Part shown: piece by piece, positions 17,045-25,125 of the stretch
Position numbering within the stretch: position 1 is the stretch's first letter
Layout of the letters: each line of letters starts with the position of its first letter
Source: Nitrospira sp.
Lineage (GTDB): Bacteria > Nitrospirota > Nitrospiria > Nitrospirales > Nitrospiraceae
Direction of reading: 5' to 3'
DNA: 64,000 bases
NCBI GenBank assembly: GCA_016788885.1
Contig: JAEURX010000018.1
Location: 1-64,000 of the forward strand
Translations under genes and position numbers: made by a program
The notes under the pieces: model-generated
Databases searched by the model: none
The model's input: only the letters and a program-made list of their open reading frames with translations
What the model was told of the DNA's origin: nothing

Positions 17045-17153
17045 AGGCCGTGCTTCCTTGCGATGGCGTGAGGGCAACAATCCCGCTCGGTTTGTGGATC
17101 GCTCATACGGTACGCGCGGTATTGCCGCTGCCCTGCTTCACCTGTGGTGCATC

Positions 17154-17987
17154 ATGGAGTCCTCGGATTCGTACATTCATACCGCACGGGGCCCTCTTTC
17201 TCAACAGGTGATCCGGACGGCACTCGCCTATCACTCAACCGTGCTGGAGTTGGTGAACCGGCTGAGTACCGGTGAGGAGTTGCCCGAGATGGTTCACGCC
17301 CTTCGAACGCATTGTCGAAGACTTCAAGCATTACTAGAGATCTATGGCCTGATGCGGAATGCTCGCCTGATAGCGAGGGGCGTGCGACGACTGAGTAAGC
17401 TCCGCGCGCTCCAGGTCTTCCGACAGTATCTTGTCACCATCGACGCTCCCCGAGATGATCTTGCGTCGGTGGACGCGAGGCTTGAGAAGCAGAGGCAGCG
17501 GCTTAGGCACGCTCTAGCTTATGACAAGATCACGCAGGTCGTAACCAAGCATGCACTACCGTCTGACGGCGTCTCCGACCTGTTTTTGCTCAATCGGCTC
17601 GAACTGGTACGGTGCGATCACCAACGTCGTCTCGAACGCCTCATCAAGACCACGCGGGAAGCTCCCAATCGGAAACGCCTTCATGCCCTGCGACTGAGGA
17701 TCAAAACGATTCGTTACCAACGGGAGTGGCTGGAGTCGCAAACTGTTCAGCCTCAGTCTTTTCTCAAGAAACTGATACGCCTACAAGCGCTGTTGGGGCG
17801 TTACGAAGAGTTGGCGGATTTTCGTCGTTGGGGGAAGCGGCTGAGCAGGCGCGTGCAGAAGCGAATCAGAAAGGATTGGAAGACATCTCGCGCACGGGCC
17901 AAGGCTGTACCGAAGACCCTTGGCTGGTTGCGACGTGCGATTGGCGCTGAGGATGTGTGGATGCCGTCGAGTGAACGAAAGGGCTAG
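17154..17987 (+). CDS. CHAD-domain protein (predicted polyphosphate binding)
   Basis: A 277-residue, strongly basic alpha-helical protein. The two CHAD signatures are visible: MVHALRTHCRRLQALLEIYG near residue 45, and LHALRLRIKTIRYQREWL near residue 180. CHAD domains bind polyphosphate through conserved His, Arg and Lys residues. The start was set at the ATG at 17154; a longer frame from 16905 would overlap sixA on the other strand and reads as out-of-frame sixA complement. It ends convergently with the next gene in a shared CTAG (17984-17987), where both stop codons overlap. Together with phoU and ppx this marks a polyphosphate module. Confidence 0.82.
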   Translation: MESSDSYIHTARGPLSQQVIRTALAYHSTVLELVNRLSTGEELPEMVHALRTHCRRLQALLEIYGLMRNARLIARGVRRLSKLRALQVFRQYLVTIDAPRDDLASVDARLEKQRQRLRHALAYDKITQVVTKHALPSDGVSDLFLLNRLELVRCDHQRRLERLIKTTREAPNRKRLHALRLRIKTIRYQREWLESQTVQPQSFLKKLIRLQALLGRYEELADFRRWGKRLSRRVQKRIRKDWKTSRARAKAVPKTLGWLRRAIGAEDVWMPSSERKG

Positions 17988-18706
17988 TGCGAAGGTGGTT
18001 CGGGGCTGGCATCTGTATCTGGCGATGTCAGGCGGAATCCACCCGGTAGAACTTTGATGTACGCGATCGACGTGGAGCCTTCGCCCAATTTGTGGTTGAG
18101 CTGCGCAATACAACGATCCAACTCGCCGTCGTGCAGGAGCGGATCATCCCCCCAGAGCAGGGATTTGAGTTCCTCACGCGGAACCACCATCCCCACCGTG
18201 CTCGCCAGTCTGCGGAGTGACTTCCATTCATGGGCTGAGAGCGTCATCTGTGTGCCGCGATAGATTGCGACATACAGCGTCTCCGTCAGGGTGAGATCCT
18301 CGACCTGGTCTTCGTCCTGCGCCGGTTCCTGGCGGGATCGCCGTAGGACCGCGCGTACTCGAGCGAGGAGTTCCGTGGCCGAGTAGGGTTTGAGGACAAA
18401 GTCGTCAGCCCCGCCGTCGAGTGCCTCGGTGCGGCGTTCTTCCGATGAAAACCCCGAGAGGACGATGATGGGGATGTTTTTGGTGGAGGGATCCTGCCGC
18501 AGGCGCTTGCACATCTCGCGGCCATTGAGTCCGGGTAGATTGTCGTCGGCTATGATCAGCGCAGGTTTGATACGCCAGACATCCTGCATGCCTGACGGCC
18601 CGTCAAATGCGACGTTCGTTCGGAACGAGGCCTGCCGAAGGATTTGATCGAGCAACTTCGCCTGACTGTGGTCGTCTTCGACGATTTCAATGATTTCCAA
18701 GGCCAT
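17984..18706 (-). CDS. Orphan response regulator with winged-helix domain
   Basis: A 240-residue protein from the ATG at 18706, supported by GGAGGGGAG just upstream. The receiver (about 3-120) is canonical: acidic residues in IVEDD, Asp in IIADDNLPG, Ser in IIVLSG, Lys in VLKPY. The C-terminal domain (about 140-235) is a divergent OmpR-like winged helix (LSAHEWKSLRRLAST, ELDRCIAQLNHKLG, VLPGGFRL). It shares domain order and style with the regulator at 7516, with no kinase adjacent. The stop codon overlaps the CHAD gene stop on the other strand. Confidence 0.8.
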   Translation of the reverse strand: MALEIIEIVEDDHSQAKLLDQILRQASFRTNVAFDGPSGMQDVWRIKPALIIADDNLPGLNGREMCKRLRQDPSTKNIPIIVLSGFSSEERRTEALDGGADDFVLKPYSATELLARVRAVLRRSRQEPAQDEDQVEDLTLTETLYVAIYRGTQMTLSAHEWKSLRRLASTVGMVVPREELKSLLWGDDPLLHDGELDRCIAQLNHKLGEGSTSIAYIKVLPGGFRLTSPDTDASPEPPSH

Positions 18707-18849
18707 GCGGCACTCCCCTCCCCCTCTAATCGGCTTGGGTGGAGTGAAACTTGAATGCACCCTCGGCTGAGCCCAAACGCGAGCAATGAAGAACACCAAT
18801 GCTATGAGTCACTGTGTATATCGCATTGAATGCACAGACGAATGCTCGA

Positions 18850-19130
18850 TCAACCGGTCATGAGAGAACGCACGCGAGAGGGGATGGGCCGCGCCGGTCT
18901 AGGTGACTTCCCCTCCATCATCAAGGCGTAGGCCGACTCTGCCTGTTCGATGGGAAACCGATGGGTGATCAGGGGGTTGAGGAGGACCGTGCGTTCCGAC
19001 ACCAGTTCGAGAAAGGCCTGCATGTTCCGTTGCTCTGTCCAGCGGACATAGGGAAAGGGATAATCCCGACCTTGCTCTTCATACCGGCCTGGATCGTGGT
19101 GAATTGATTATGTTGAAGGAGGTGTTTCAT
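18850..19130 (-). pseudogene. Decayed bi-domain Zn-dehydrogenase/Gfo-Idh oxidoreductase
   Basis: From about 19097 downwards the minus strand reads DPGRYEEQGRDYPFPYVRW, then RNMQAFLELV and PLITHRFPIEQAESAYALM. This matches the junction between the zinc-dehydrogenase and Gfo/Idh/MocA parts of the bi-domain oxidoreductases found in polysaccharide clusters. In another frame an ATG at 19130 begins MKHLLQHNQ, similar to how those proteins start. The recognisable match ends near 18905, and the frame stops at 18850. The picture is a gene with most of its interior and its C-terminal half deleted. Family assignment is from memory of conserved motifs. Confidence 0.55.
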
Positions 19131-19166
19131 GGCGTCGGTGACGGTGTGATCAGCCCTGTTATGAAG

Positions 19167-20567
19167 TTAGCGGCCGCCTTTTAAGAGTTGACGCATCTGT
19201 CTCCAAGCCATGCCGATTCCCCAGGAGGACGGACCACCTTGTTGCGCCGGTGTGGAGTGATCGCCTTCCAGATTCGAGAGCCGGGTCGCCGTATCCTTAA
19301 ATGTGCGGTCTGTGCGGAAAATCAGCCGGTACTGTTCCAACGCCTCGGGCCTGTCCCCCAGTTGTTCCAGTGTGCGTCCCAGAAGGTAGCGGACGCTCAG
19401 ACTCTGTTGGCGAGGCGCGTTGTAATCGGCACAAGCATTTCGAAATGCGGCTACGGCTTGCGGAACCTGGCCGAGTGCGCGGTAGCAGAGTCCGATTTGG
19501 CCGAATGATCGCAAATGATACGCGGGGTCTTGTGCCGCCTGCTGGAACCGGGTAATTGCGGCAATAAACTTCTGGGACTTTCGAAGTGCCATTCCCTGCT
19601 GGTAATAGGTCTCCGCGGATACGGTGTCCTCGTTGGTGCCGGCAGTGAGCCGTGGCTCGTCCGCAGTTTCCAATTCCCTGGCTATTTCAGGTCGCTCCGG
19701 CTCTTCTTTTCCCTCAGCGGCAGCGATGCTGGCGAGATCCTCAAGCTCAGACAGAGGAAGAATCCGATTCTTTCTCCGGTCGAGCGCGGCCTGCGCCAGC
19801 AGCTTCGCTGTGATGCGCGGAGCCTGCTGGGCAAAGCCGTAGGTCAACGCCATTTCGCAGACTTGATTGATCAGGCGCGGATTGCCCTGACTCAGTCGGT
19901 ATGTCAGTGCGCAGGCCTGGGGACTGAACAGAGGTCTGGACCCGCCGGATAACTGGATGCGGTGATGGATGTACTGCGCCACGTCTTCTTCCGTAAACGG
20001 TTGGATGTGGTAGTCCACCACCACTCGCTGGGCAAATTGCGTCATGTCCACTCGCCGGAGCAACGCCTGGAGATCTGGTTGGCCGGATAGAATGATCTGC
20101 AGTTGCAGCGACTTCTCTCGATTCAAATTGGACAAGAGTCGCAATTCTTCCAGCAGCTTCACGCCCAGGTTTTGCGCCTCATCCATAATCAGCACTACCC
20201 GGCGCTTCCGGAGCGCTTCCTCCGCCAGGAACTTCGCGAACAGATGTTGGGCCTCTACCGGGTCGAGTTGTTTCGTATTGAGCCCCAGTGCCAAGAGAAT
20301 CCACGGCAACAAATAATCCACATCGTAGCGGGCGTTGGTCAGGAATCCGATGGAATAGAGGTCACGATTGTCTGCGATGAGTTTGTGGAGCAAGGAGGTT
20401 TTGCCCGTGCCGGGATCACCGGTCAGGACCATGAAAGGAGCTTCGGTGAGGAGGCCATACTCCAACAGACTGTAAGCGGTGCGGTGAGTCGACCCGAGAT
20501 AGAGGAACTCACTGTCCGGCAGCAACGAAAAGGGTTTGCTGTGAAGGCGGTAGAAGCTTTTATACAT
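19167..20567 (-). CDS. ExeA-like ATPase of the PEP-CTERM/exosortase locus, with TPR tail
   Basis: A 466-residue protein. The AAA domain (about 1-270) has Walker A GDPGTGKTS (near 51), Walker B VVLIMDEAQ (near 125) and a sensor region (SGQPDLQALL), as in ExeA/GspA-type ATPases. It resembles the putative secretion ATPase family tied to PEP-CTERM loci. Residues about 320-440 form TPR-like helix pairs (AETYYQQGMALRKSQKF; GQIGLCYRALGQVPQAVAAF). It lies just downstream of the tyrosine-kinase-like gene and is the last intact gene of the polysaccharide operon. An assembly or energising role at the envelope is likely. Confidence 0.85.
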   Translation of the reverse strand: MYKSFYRLHSKPFSLLPDSEFLYLGSTHRTAYSLLEYGLLTEAPFMVLTGDPGTGKTSLLHKLIADNRDLYSIGFLTNARYDVDYLLPWILLALGLNTKQLDPVEAQHLFAKFLAEEALRKRRVVLIMDEAQNLGVKLLEELRLLSNLNREKSLQLQIILSGQPDLQALLRRVDMTQFAQRVVVDYHIQPFTEEDVAQYIHHRIQLSGGSRPLFSPQACALTYRLSQGNPRLINQVCEMALTYGFAQQAPRITAKLLAQAALDRRKNRILPLSELEDLASIAAAEGKEEPERPEIARELETADEPRLTAGTNEDTVSAETYYQQGMALRKSQKFIAAITRFQQAAQDPAYHLRSFGQIGLCYRALGQVPQAVAAFRNACADYNAPRQQSLSVRYLLGRTLEQLGDRPEALEQYRLIFRTDRTFKDTATRLSNLEGDHSTPAQQGGPSSWGIGMAWRQMRQLLKGGR

Positions 20568-20574
20568 CGATGGC

Positions 20575-21399
20575 CTATATCATCCGCTTCATGCGGGCCG
20601 GCGTGGCTGTCGCGTGGCCCACTTTGTTCACCACAGTCCCCAGGACGGGCGTCGACTGTTTGATCAGGGCTAACGCCCGTTCCACATCTTCCGCTTTTGT
20701 GCGTCCTTCTTCAATCACGACGAGCATGGCATCGAGATGGGGCGAAAAGGCCAGGACGTCCGATGTCTGCAGAATCGGGGGGAGGTCGAACAGGATCATA
20801 CGCGATTGATAGCGATGCTTAAATTCGTCGACCAGGGCTACCATTTTCGGGGAGGTCAGGGCTTCCGCCGAGTGCGAGACGGCTCGTCCGCCGGGCAGCA
20901 AGACGAATCGGCCAATGCCGGGATGCACCAGCAATTGTTCGATCGGGACATCATCCAGCAAATAGTCGGCCAGTCCTTGGCACTCGCCCAGGTCAAACAC
21001 CTCATGCACGCTGGGATGCCGGAGATTGGCATCGACCAACAGCACGGATTGCGTCACATCCATGGCTAGGCTGGCGGCGAGGTTGACGGCCGTAAAGGTC
21101 TTTCCCTCCCGCTCGCCAGGGCTGGTGACGCCAATGACATTCCATCCCTTCTCTCTGACGCGATGCAACACCTGCGTGCGCAGGATCTTGAATGAATCAA
21201 CGAACGGTCCACCTTCAAAGCCGGCCAGAATACGCTGTTCCCGCAGCACCGGTTCGGGGATCTGCACCGAACGCGTATGGGTATACACGATGGTGGCCGG
21301 AATCGCCCGGATGGGATGCGTTCGGCTCGGCCCGGATCTGGGGGGACTCTGGTGTTGCTGTTGCTTATAGCGATCGAGCGCCGCTTGAAACCATTCCAT
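20575..21399 (-). CDS. CpsD/CapB-type tyrosine autokinase-like ATPase
   Basis: A 274-residue P-loop ATPase of the BY-kinase/MinD-like fold, of the kind associated with PEP-CTERM exopolysaccharide loci. Walker A is TSPGEREGKTFTAVNLA (about 96-112), Walker A' is VLLVDANLRHP and the Walker B-like segment is MILFDLPP. It controls polymer length together with the Wzz-like protein encoded immediately upstream. The C-terminus (ARMKRMI) has no tyrosine cluster, the usual autophosphorylation target, so it may act as an ATPase or phosphorylate in trans. The start has GAGG close upstream. Confidence 0.85.
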   Translation of the reverse strand: MEWFQAALDRYKQQQHQSPPRSGPSRTHPIRAIPATIVYTHTRSVQIPEPVLREQRILAGFEGGPFVDSFKILRTQVLHRVREKGWNVIGVTSPGEREGKTFTAVNLAASLAMDVTQSVLLVDANLRHPSVHEVFDLGECQGLADYLLDDVPIEQLLVHPGIGRFVLLPGGRAVSHSAEALTSPKMVALVDEFKHRYQSRMILFDLPPILQTSDVLAFSPHLDAMLVVIEEGRTKAEDVERALALIKQSTPVLGTVVNKVGHATATPARMKRMI

Positions 21400-21460
21400 G
21401 GTGACCTCTTTTCATACTGGCAGACACGTGCAACGACCTCAAGTCAGGAGATGACCACGG

Positions 21461-23230
21461 TCATTCGATGCCGAATTTTCTCAAGGTTGCGAACCACACC
21501 ACATCCAGCGGTGTCCAGAACAAATGACAGAGCAGCAGGAGAAGGGCCACGGCCCCTAACCCGGCCATCCTGATCCTGCCCCGTCGTCTCAACGCACGGC
21601 CAACATCGGCCCGGTTCGGCATGTACGGGATCACCGCCAACGGAAAGGCCTGGGCGACCCGCAACAATTGCTCAGGCGTACGAATGGAATGGTCGAGATG
21701 TTCGGCCAAGGCAGCAGCGCCGGCGCCTCCCGCCATCGCGAGAATGAGCCCTAGCAGGACGATAGCTTTCCGATTTGGCTTTTCGGGGCTCTCCGGCAAC
21801 CCCGGTGGATCGATGAGCGAGAATCGTTCACCTTTGCGCTGCACTTCCAAACCCTCCGAAACCTTCGCTTCCAACAGCCGGGACCGGATGTCCTGGTACT
21901 TTTGGGCGGACGTATCGCGATCGCGGATCAGGACCAGATAGTCCGGCTCCAGTTCCGGAGTGCGTTCCACACGGGCGGCATAGTCGTGAAGCCGCCGTTT
22001 GACGATCGTGCGGCTGTTCTTGAGACCGTCGAGTGAGGAGACCACGCTGTTGAGTTGAGCCTGGATGTTGATATAGGCCGGATTTTCAGGCCGTAGATGG
22101 TTTCTGTTGAGGGCATTGGTGCCGAGACGGTCGAGTTCGTGCTGCAACGCCGTAATCGTGCGTTTCGTCTGCAGGACATCGGGGTGCTCAGAGCCCAGTC
22201 GATCGGTCAGCGTCGCCAATCGTGCTTTGGCATCGATAAGTTGTTTGGCGGTTTCCTCCCCTTCCGGCCTGGATCCGGTGTCACGTTCCAGTGCAGCAAT
22301 TTCCTGTTTCATCCGGATGAGGTCAGGATGGTCGGGAGCGAAATTTGCCGCGGCCGAGGCATACTGGGCCCGCAGTGTGCGCAGACGTTCGACACTGTCC
22401 AGAATGCGTTCGCCGGTCACTGAAAGAATGGGTGTGTTCGGTTTGATGGTGGCCAGCTCCCCTTCGAGGTAACTCTTGCGCTCCTGTAGGCTGCGGATTT
22501 GCTGGTCGAGATCTACCAACTCGCGATCGGCCTGGTTCATCATCTGGAGGTTCAACGGCATCAACTCCGGCAAGGCACCGCTGGCTCGCTGCTTGAACTT
22601 TGAGAGTTTGGCTTCCACTTCCTCGATGTGTTGAGACAGGCTTTCTGCTTCCTGTTTCAGAAAGGTCGTGGTCTCCTGCGCCTGCCGCTCCCGACTTTTG
22701 AGATTCTCGCCGAGAAACAGACTGGTCAATTCGTTGGCCACTCGTTGGGCGACTTCCGGAGTCCGGCTGTTATACGACACGGTGAAGGCAATGGTTGCCT
22801 TGGTCGCACTATGGGTCCGTTTATCGATGACGTCGGCACTGATGACTTCCACTTCGATATCCTTGATGAAGCGCTTGATGACTTCTTCGGTCGGATTCTC
22901 ATGTCGCATGCCGGTGTACAGAGCATATTGTTCCACGACTTTCCACAGACTGGAGCGGCTCATGACCTGCTGCTTGATCATTTCAATACGCTGGTCGGCG
23001 TAACTGGTGATCGTGCTATGGACCAACTCAGAGGGGACTTCCTGTTCTTCGATCAGAATGGTTGCCGTGGATTTGAAAGTCGGCGGCCAGAGAATGGCGG
23101 CTGCTAGGCTGAGACAGAGGAGAAGGCCTGCTGCCAAGAAAATGACGGTTTTCCGGCGAGTGAATATTGCGATGTAGTCTCCAAGATTGATCGTCGATTC
23201 TGGTTCTTGTGATCGCGGTTGACCTGTCAT
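21461..23230 (-). CDS. Wzz/GumC-type polysaccharide chain-length determinant
   Basis: A 589-residue inner-membrane protein. The Wzz domain follows a first membrane helix (about 33-52, VIFLAAGLLLCLSLAAAIL) with FKSTATILIEEQEVP. Long coiled coils fill about 170-470, and a second helix (AIVLLGLILAMAGGAGAAAL) lies near 510. A third hydrophobic stretch lies close to the end. The real start is the ATG at 23230 (AAGGA 7-8 bases upstream); the longer open frame runs back into the upstream gene. It lacks its own kinase domain, which is supplied by the next gene. It matches the chain-length family associated with PEP-CTERM loci. Confidence 0.88.
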   Translation of the reverse strand: MTGQPRSQEPESTINLGDYIAIFTRRKTVIFLAAGLLLCLSLAAAILWPPTFKSTATILIEEQEVPSELVHSTITSYADQRIEMIKQQVMSRSSLWKVVEQYALYTGMRHENPTEEVIKRFIKDIEVEVISADVIDKRTHSATKATIAFTVSYNSRTPEVAQRVANELTSLFLGENLKSRERQAQETTTFLKQEAESLSQHIEEVEAKLSKFKQRASGALPELMPLNLQMMNQADRELVDLDQQIRSLQERKSYLEGELATIKPNTPILSVTGERILDSVERLRTLRAQYASAAANFAPDHPDLIRMKQEIAALERDTGSRPEGEETAKQLIDAKARLATLTDRLGSEHPDVLQTKRTITALQHELDRLGTNALNRNHLRPENPAYINIQAQLNSVVSSLDGLKNSRTIVKRRLHDYAARVERTPELEPDYLVLIRDRDTSAQKYQDIRSRLLEAKVSEGLEVQRKGERFSLIDPPGLPESPEKPNRKAIVLLGLILAMAGGAGAAALAEHLDHSIRTPEQLLRVAQAFPLAVIPYMPNRADVGRALRRRGRIRMAGLGAVALLLLLCHLFWTPLDVVWFATLRKFGIE

Positions 23231-23259
23231 GGAGATATCCTTTTTCCTTAGATCAAAAC

Positions 23260-24498
23260 CTAATTCGAGATTGACAGTTTCGGTGGGTAATACGTCAACA
23301 TGATCATGAAAGTATTCGACATCACTGGCTCGTTCAAGGTCTCCGAATCGCGCCAGCGATACGCGTAAGAGGCTTCGGCTCTCCACCATTCCGAAAAATG
23401 CCATGTCAATTTCGGCGTGATATAGAACAATCGCTGTTCTTGAAGCGTACCTCCCCGAGCCTGACTGGTCACCCCTGAAACGAGATACCACGAAGCATCC
23501 AACGATGCTGTCAAGGTGTCCGTGAGGTTATAGGTTGTTAACGCTCCGATACGATCGGTCTGGAGTAAGACCCCGAAACCGCTAGGAAAAATGTCGCGGA
23601 TCGCGCTCAGTTGCAGGCTGGCTTGCTCGAACTGTTGGGTCAGACTCGCTCCGTAAATCCAGATCGTGTCAGCTGTGGTCTGACTAAACCCGCCGACCTG
23701 GGTAGTGGAACTCACGAAACGCGGACCTCCATACACCGTGGCCTTCAATCCTTCTGTAAAACTGTGGGTGACGGACAACATGGCTCCCGGGTAATAAGCC
23801 CTCAGTCCGAATGGAGCATTGGTGGTATGGAAGTTGGTGTAGGTCCCGGCTAGTTGCACATCGTCACGCTCCGTGACGTGATACAGGAACCCCGCTGACC
23901 CGCCGTAAACCTGATAGTCAACCAGCCCAAGACGGAGGGCGTCTTGATAACTGGCATCGCTGAACTGGAGTGTGCTTTGAAAGCCAAATTTCTCCGTGAT
24001 CATTCTTGTCCAACTCGGATTCAGGTTCCACAGGTTTCGTTGGGTGAATCGCAATACGATTCCGGTCGTCAACAATTCCCCCATCAACGTGTTGTCTCTG
24101 GTAAATCCTCCGGTGAATCCCCATTCGTTTTGCTCTGTCCGATATTTCACTGCCACAGGCAAGAAGACATTTGTGAAACGAGTCGGTTCCCCTCCATAAT
24201 AATCCACGAAGTCCAGTGCCGCTTTGCCGCTGACCTCAAGCCGCTCGGTCTTCCCGGCAAACTCCACTCCTGGTGAGATCCAGTACCCATACGTCGGATC
24301 GTGGGGCAACGGGGTCAGCAAGAGATTGTCGTTATAATAAGCCTTGCTACTCATCGAGGGTACAAGTGACCATTCGGCTGCCAGGCCAGTAGCCTCCCAA
24401 CAGGTGACGATGGCGAGCAGCAGCAGACACAAAGTCCCCGCCATCACCCGCCAACATTGTCCTCTACCCTCTCGGCTGTGGAACCATGACGTCTTCAC
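23260..24498 (-). CDS. Outer-membrane beta-barrel protein of the exopolysaccharide locus
   Basis: A 412-residue protein with a signal peptide (hydrophobic about 19-40) and then alternating amphipathic strands rich in Tyr, Trp and Phe. Each strand pair is separated by short turns, as in large outer-membrane barrels. It resembles the uncharacterised PEP-CTERM-system barrel family (TIGR03016-like) by position and style. The start is GTG 24498, or the internal ATG at 24444 directly before the signal core. It lies between the export lipoprotein and the chain-length gene. An outer-membrane exit or secretin-like role for the polymer is plausible but unproven. Confidence 0.72.
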   Translation of the reverse strand: MKTSWFHSREGRGQCWRVMAGTLCLLLLAIVTCWEATGLAAEWSLVPSMSSKAYYNDNLLLTPLPHDPTYGYWISPGVEFAGKTERLEVSGKAALDFVDYYGGEPTRFTNVFLPVAVKYRTEQNEWGFTGGFTRDNTLMGELLTTGIVLRFTQRNLWNLNPSWTRMITEKFGFQSTLQFSDASYQDALRLGLVDYQVYGGSAGFLYHVTERDDVQLAGTYTNFHTTNAPFGLRAYYPGAMLSVTHSFTEGLKATVYGGPRFVSSTTQVGGFSQTTADTIWIYGASLTQQFEQASLQLSAIRDIFPSGFGVLLQTDRIGALTTYNLTDTLTASLDASWYLVSGVTSQARGGTLQEQRLFYITPKLTWHFSEWWRAEASYAYRWRDSETLNEPVMSNTFMIMLTYYPPKLSISN

Positions 24499-24501
24499 GA
24501 A

Positions 24502-25113
24502 CTAGGGCACCATCACGACGTCGCCGCGCTGCAAGATGATATTCTGTTCGAGATCATTGCCTTTCCGTACATCACCGTACCGGAAGGGGAATGTATACTG
24601 TTGTCCCATCACCCGGCGCACAACCTTGATGTCGTTTTCTGCTGCAAACGGAGTCAATCCTCCGGCGAGGCTCAGCGCCTGCAGGACATCGGTATAGTGG
24701 CCGACCAGGAATTCGCCGGGTTTCGCGACACGACCGACGACATAGACTTTGTAACTTAAGGGTTTCACGACGGAAACCGTGATGTTGACGGCAGGAATAT
24801 ATTTGATCAGCCGTTTCGCGAGATCTAACCGGAGTTCCTCCACCGTTCTACCTTCGGCCGGAATATCCCCGACGAGAGGAAAGGAAATCATGCCATCCGG
24901 CCGGACGACCACTTCTTTGGTCAGATGCTCGTCTTTCCAGACAGAAATGAGCAGAACATCCTCGGGGCCGAGTTGGTACCCTTGCTCAGAAGCGGATGCC
25001 TCCTTGGATATGCCGCGCATGTCGGCGGATTGACAGCTCACAGTGGCGACCAGGAACATTCCGATGATCAACCCCAGCGTGATTCTCTGAACGATCTTGA
25101 AACGCAGCTGCAT
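24502..25113 (-). CDS. Wza-like polysaccharide export lipoprotein
   Basis: A 203-residue lipoprotein: signal peptide with lipobox LVATVSC (Cys near 27), the polysaccharide-export (Poly_export) domain about 45-130 (YQLGPEDVLLISVWKDEHL, VRPDGMISFPLVGDI), and one SLBB-type domain (YVVGRVAKPGEF) after it. It forms the periplasmic/outer-membrane part of the export channel in Wzx/Wzy-dependent systems and matches the short form found in PEP-CTERM loci. AGGAG lies 9 bases before the ATG. It sits 13 bp after the TPR gene stop. Confidence 0.9.
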   Translation of the reverse strand: MQLRFKIVQRITLGLIIGMFLVATVSCQSADMRGISKEASASEQGYQLGPEDVLLISVWKDEHLTKEVVVRPDGMISFPLVGDIPAEGRTVEELRLDLAKRLIKYIPAVNITVSVVKPLSYKVYVVGRVAKPGEFLVGHYTDVLQALSLAGGLTPFAAENDIKVVRRVMGQQYTFPFRYGDVRKGNDLEQNIILQRGDVVMVP

Positions 25114-25125
25114 AGTTCATGACTC

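Noticed and set aside
16905-17153. N-terminal extension of the CHAD protein
   Set aside because: It overlaps sixA on the other strand and lacks domain similarity; the ATG at 17154 gives a normal protein.
18966-19130. Short minus-strand frame beginning MKHLLQHNQ as a possible small gene
   Set aside because: It quickly runs out of frame through the conserved oxidoreductase fragment; better explained as part of the pseudogene.
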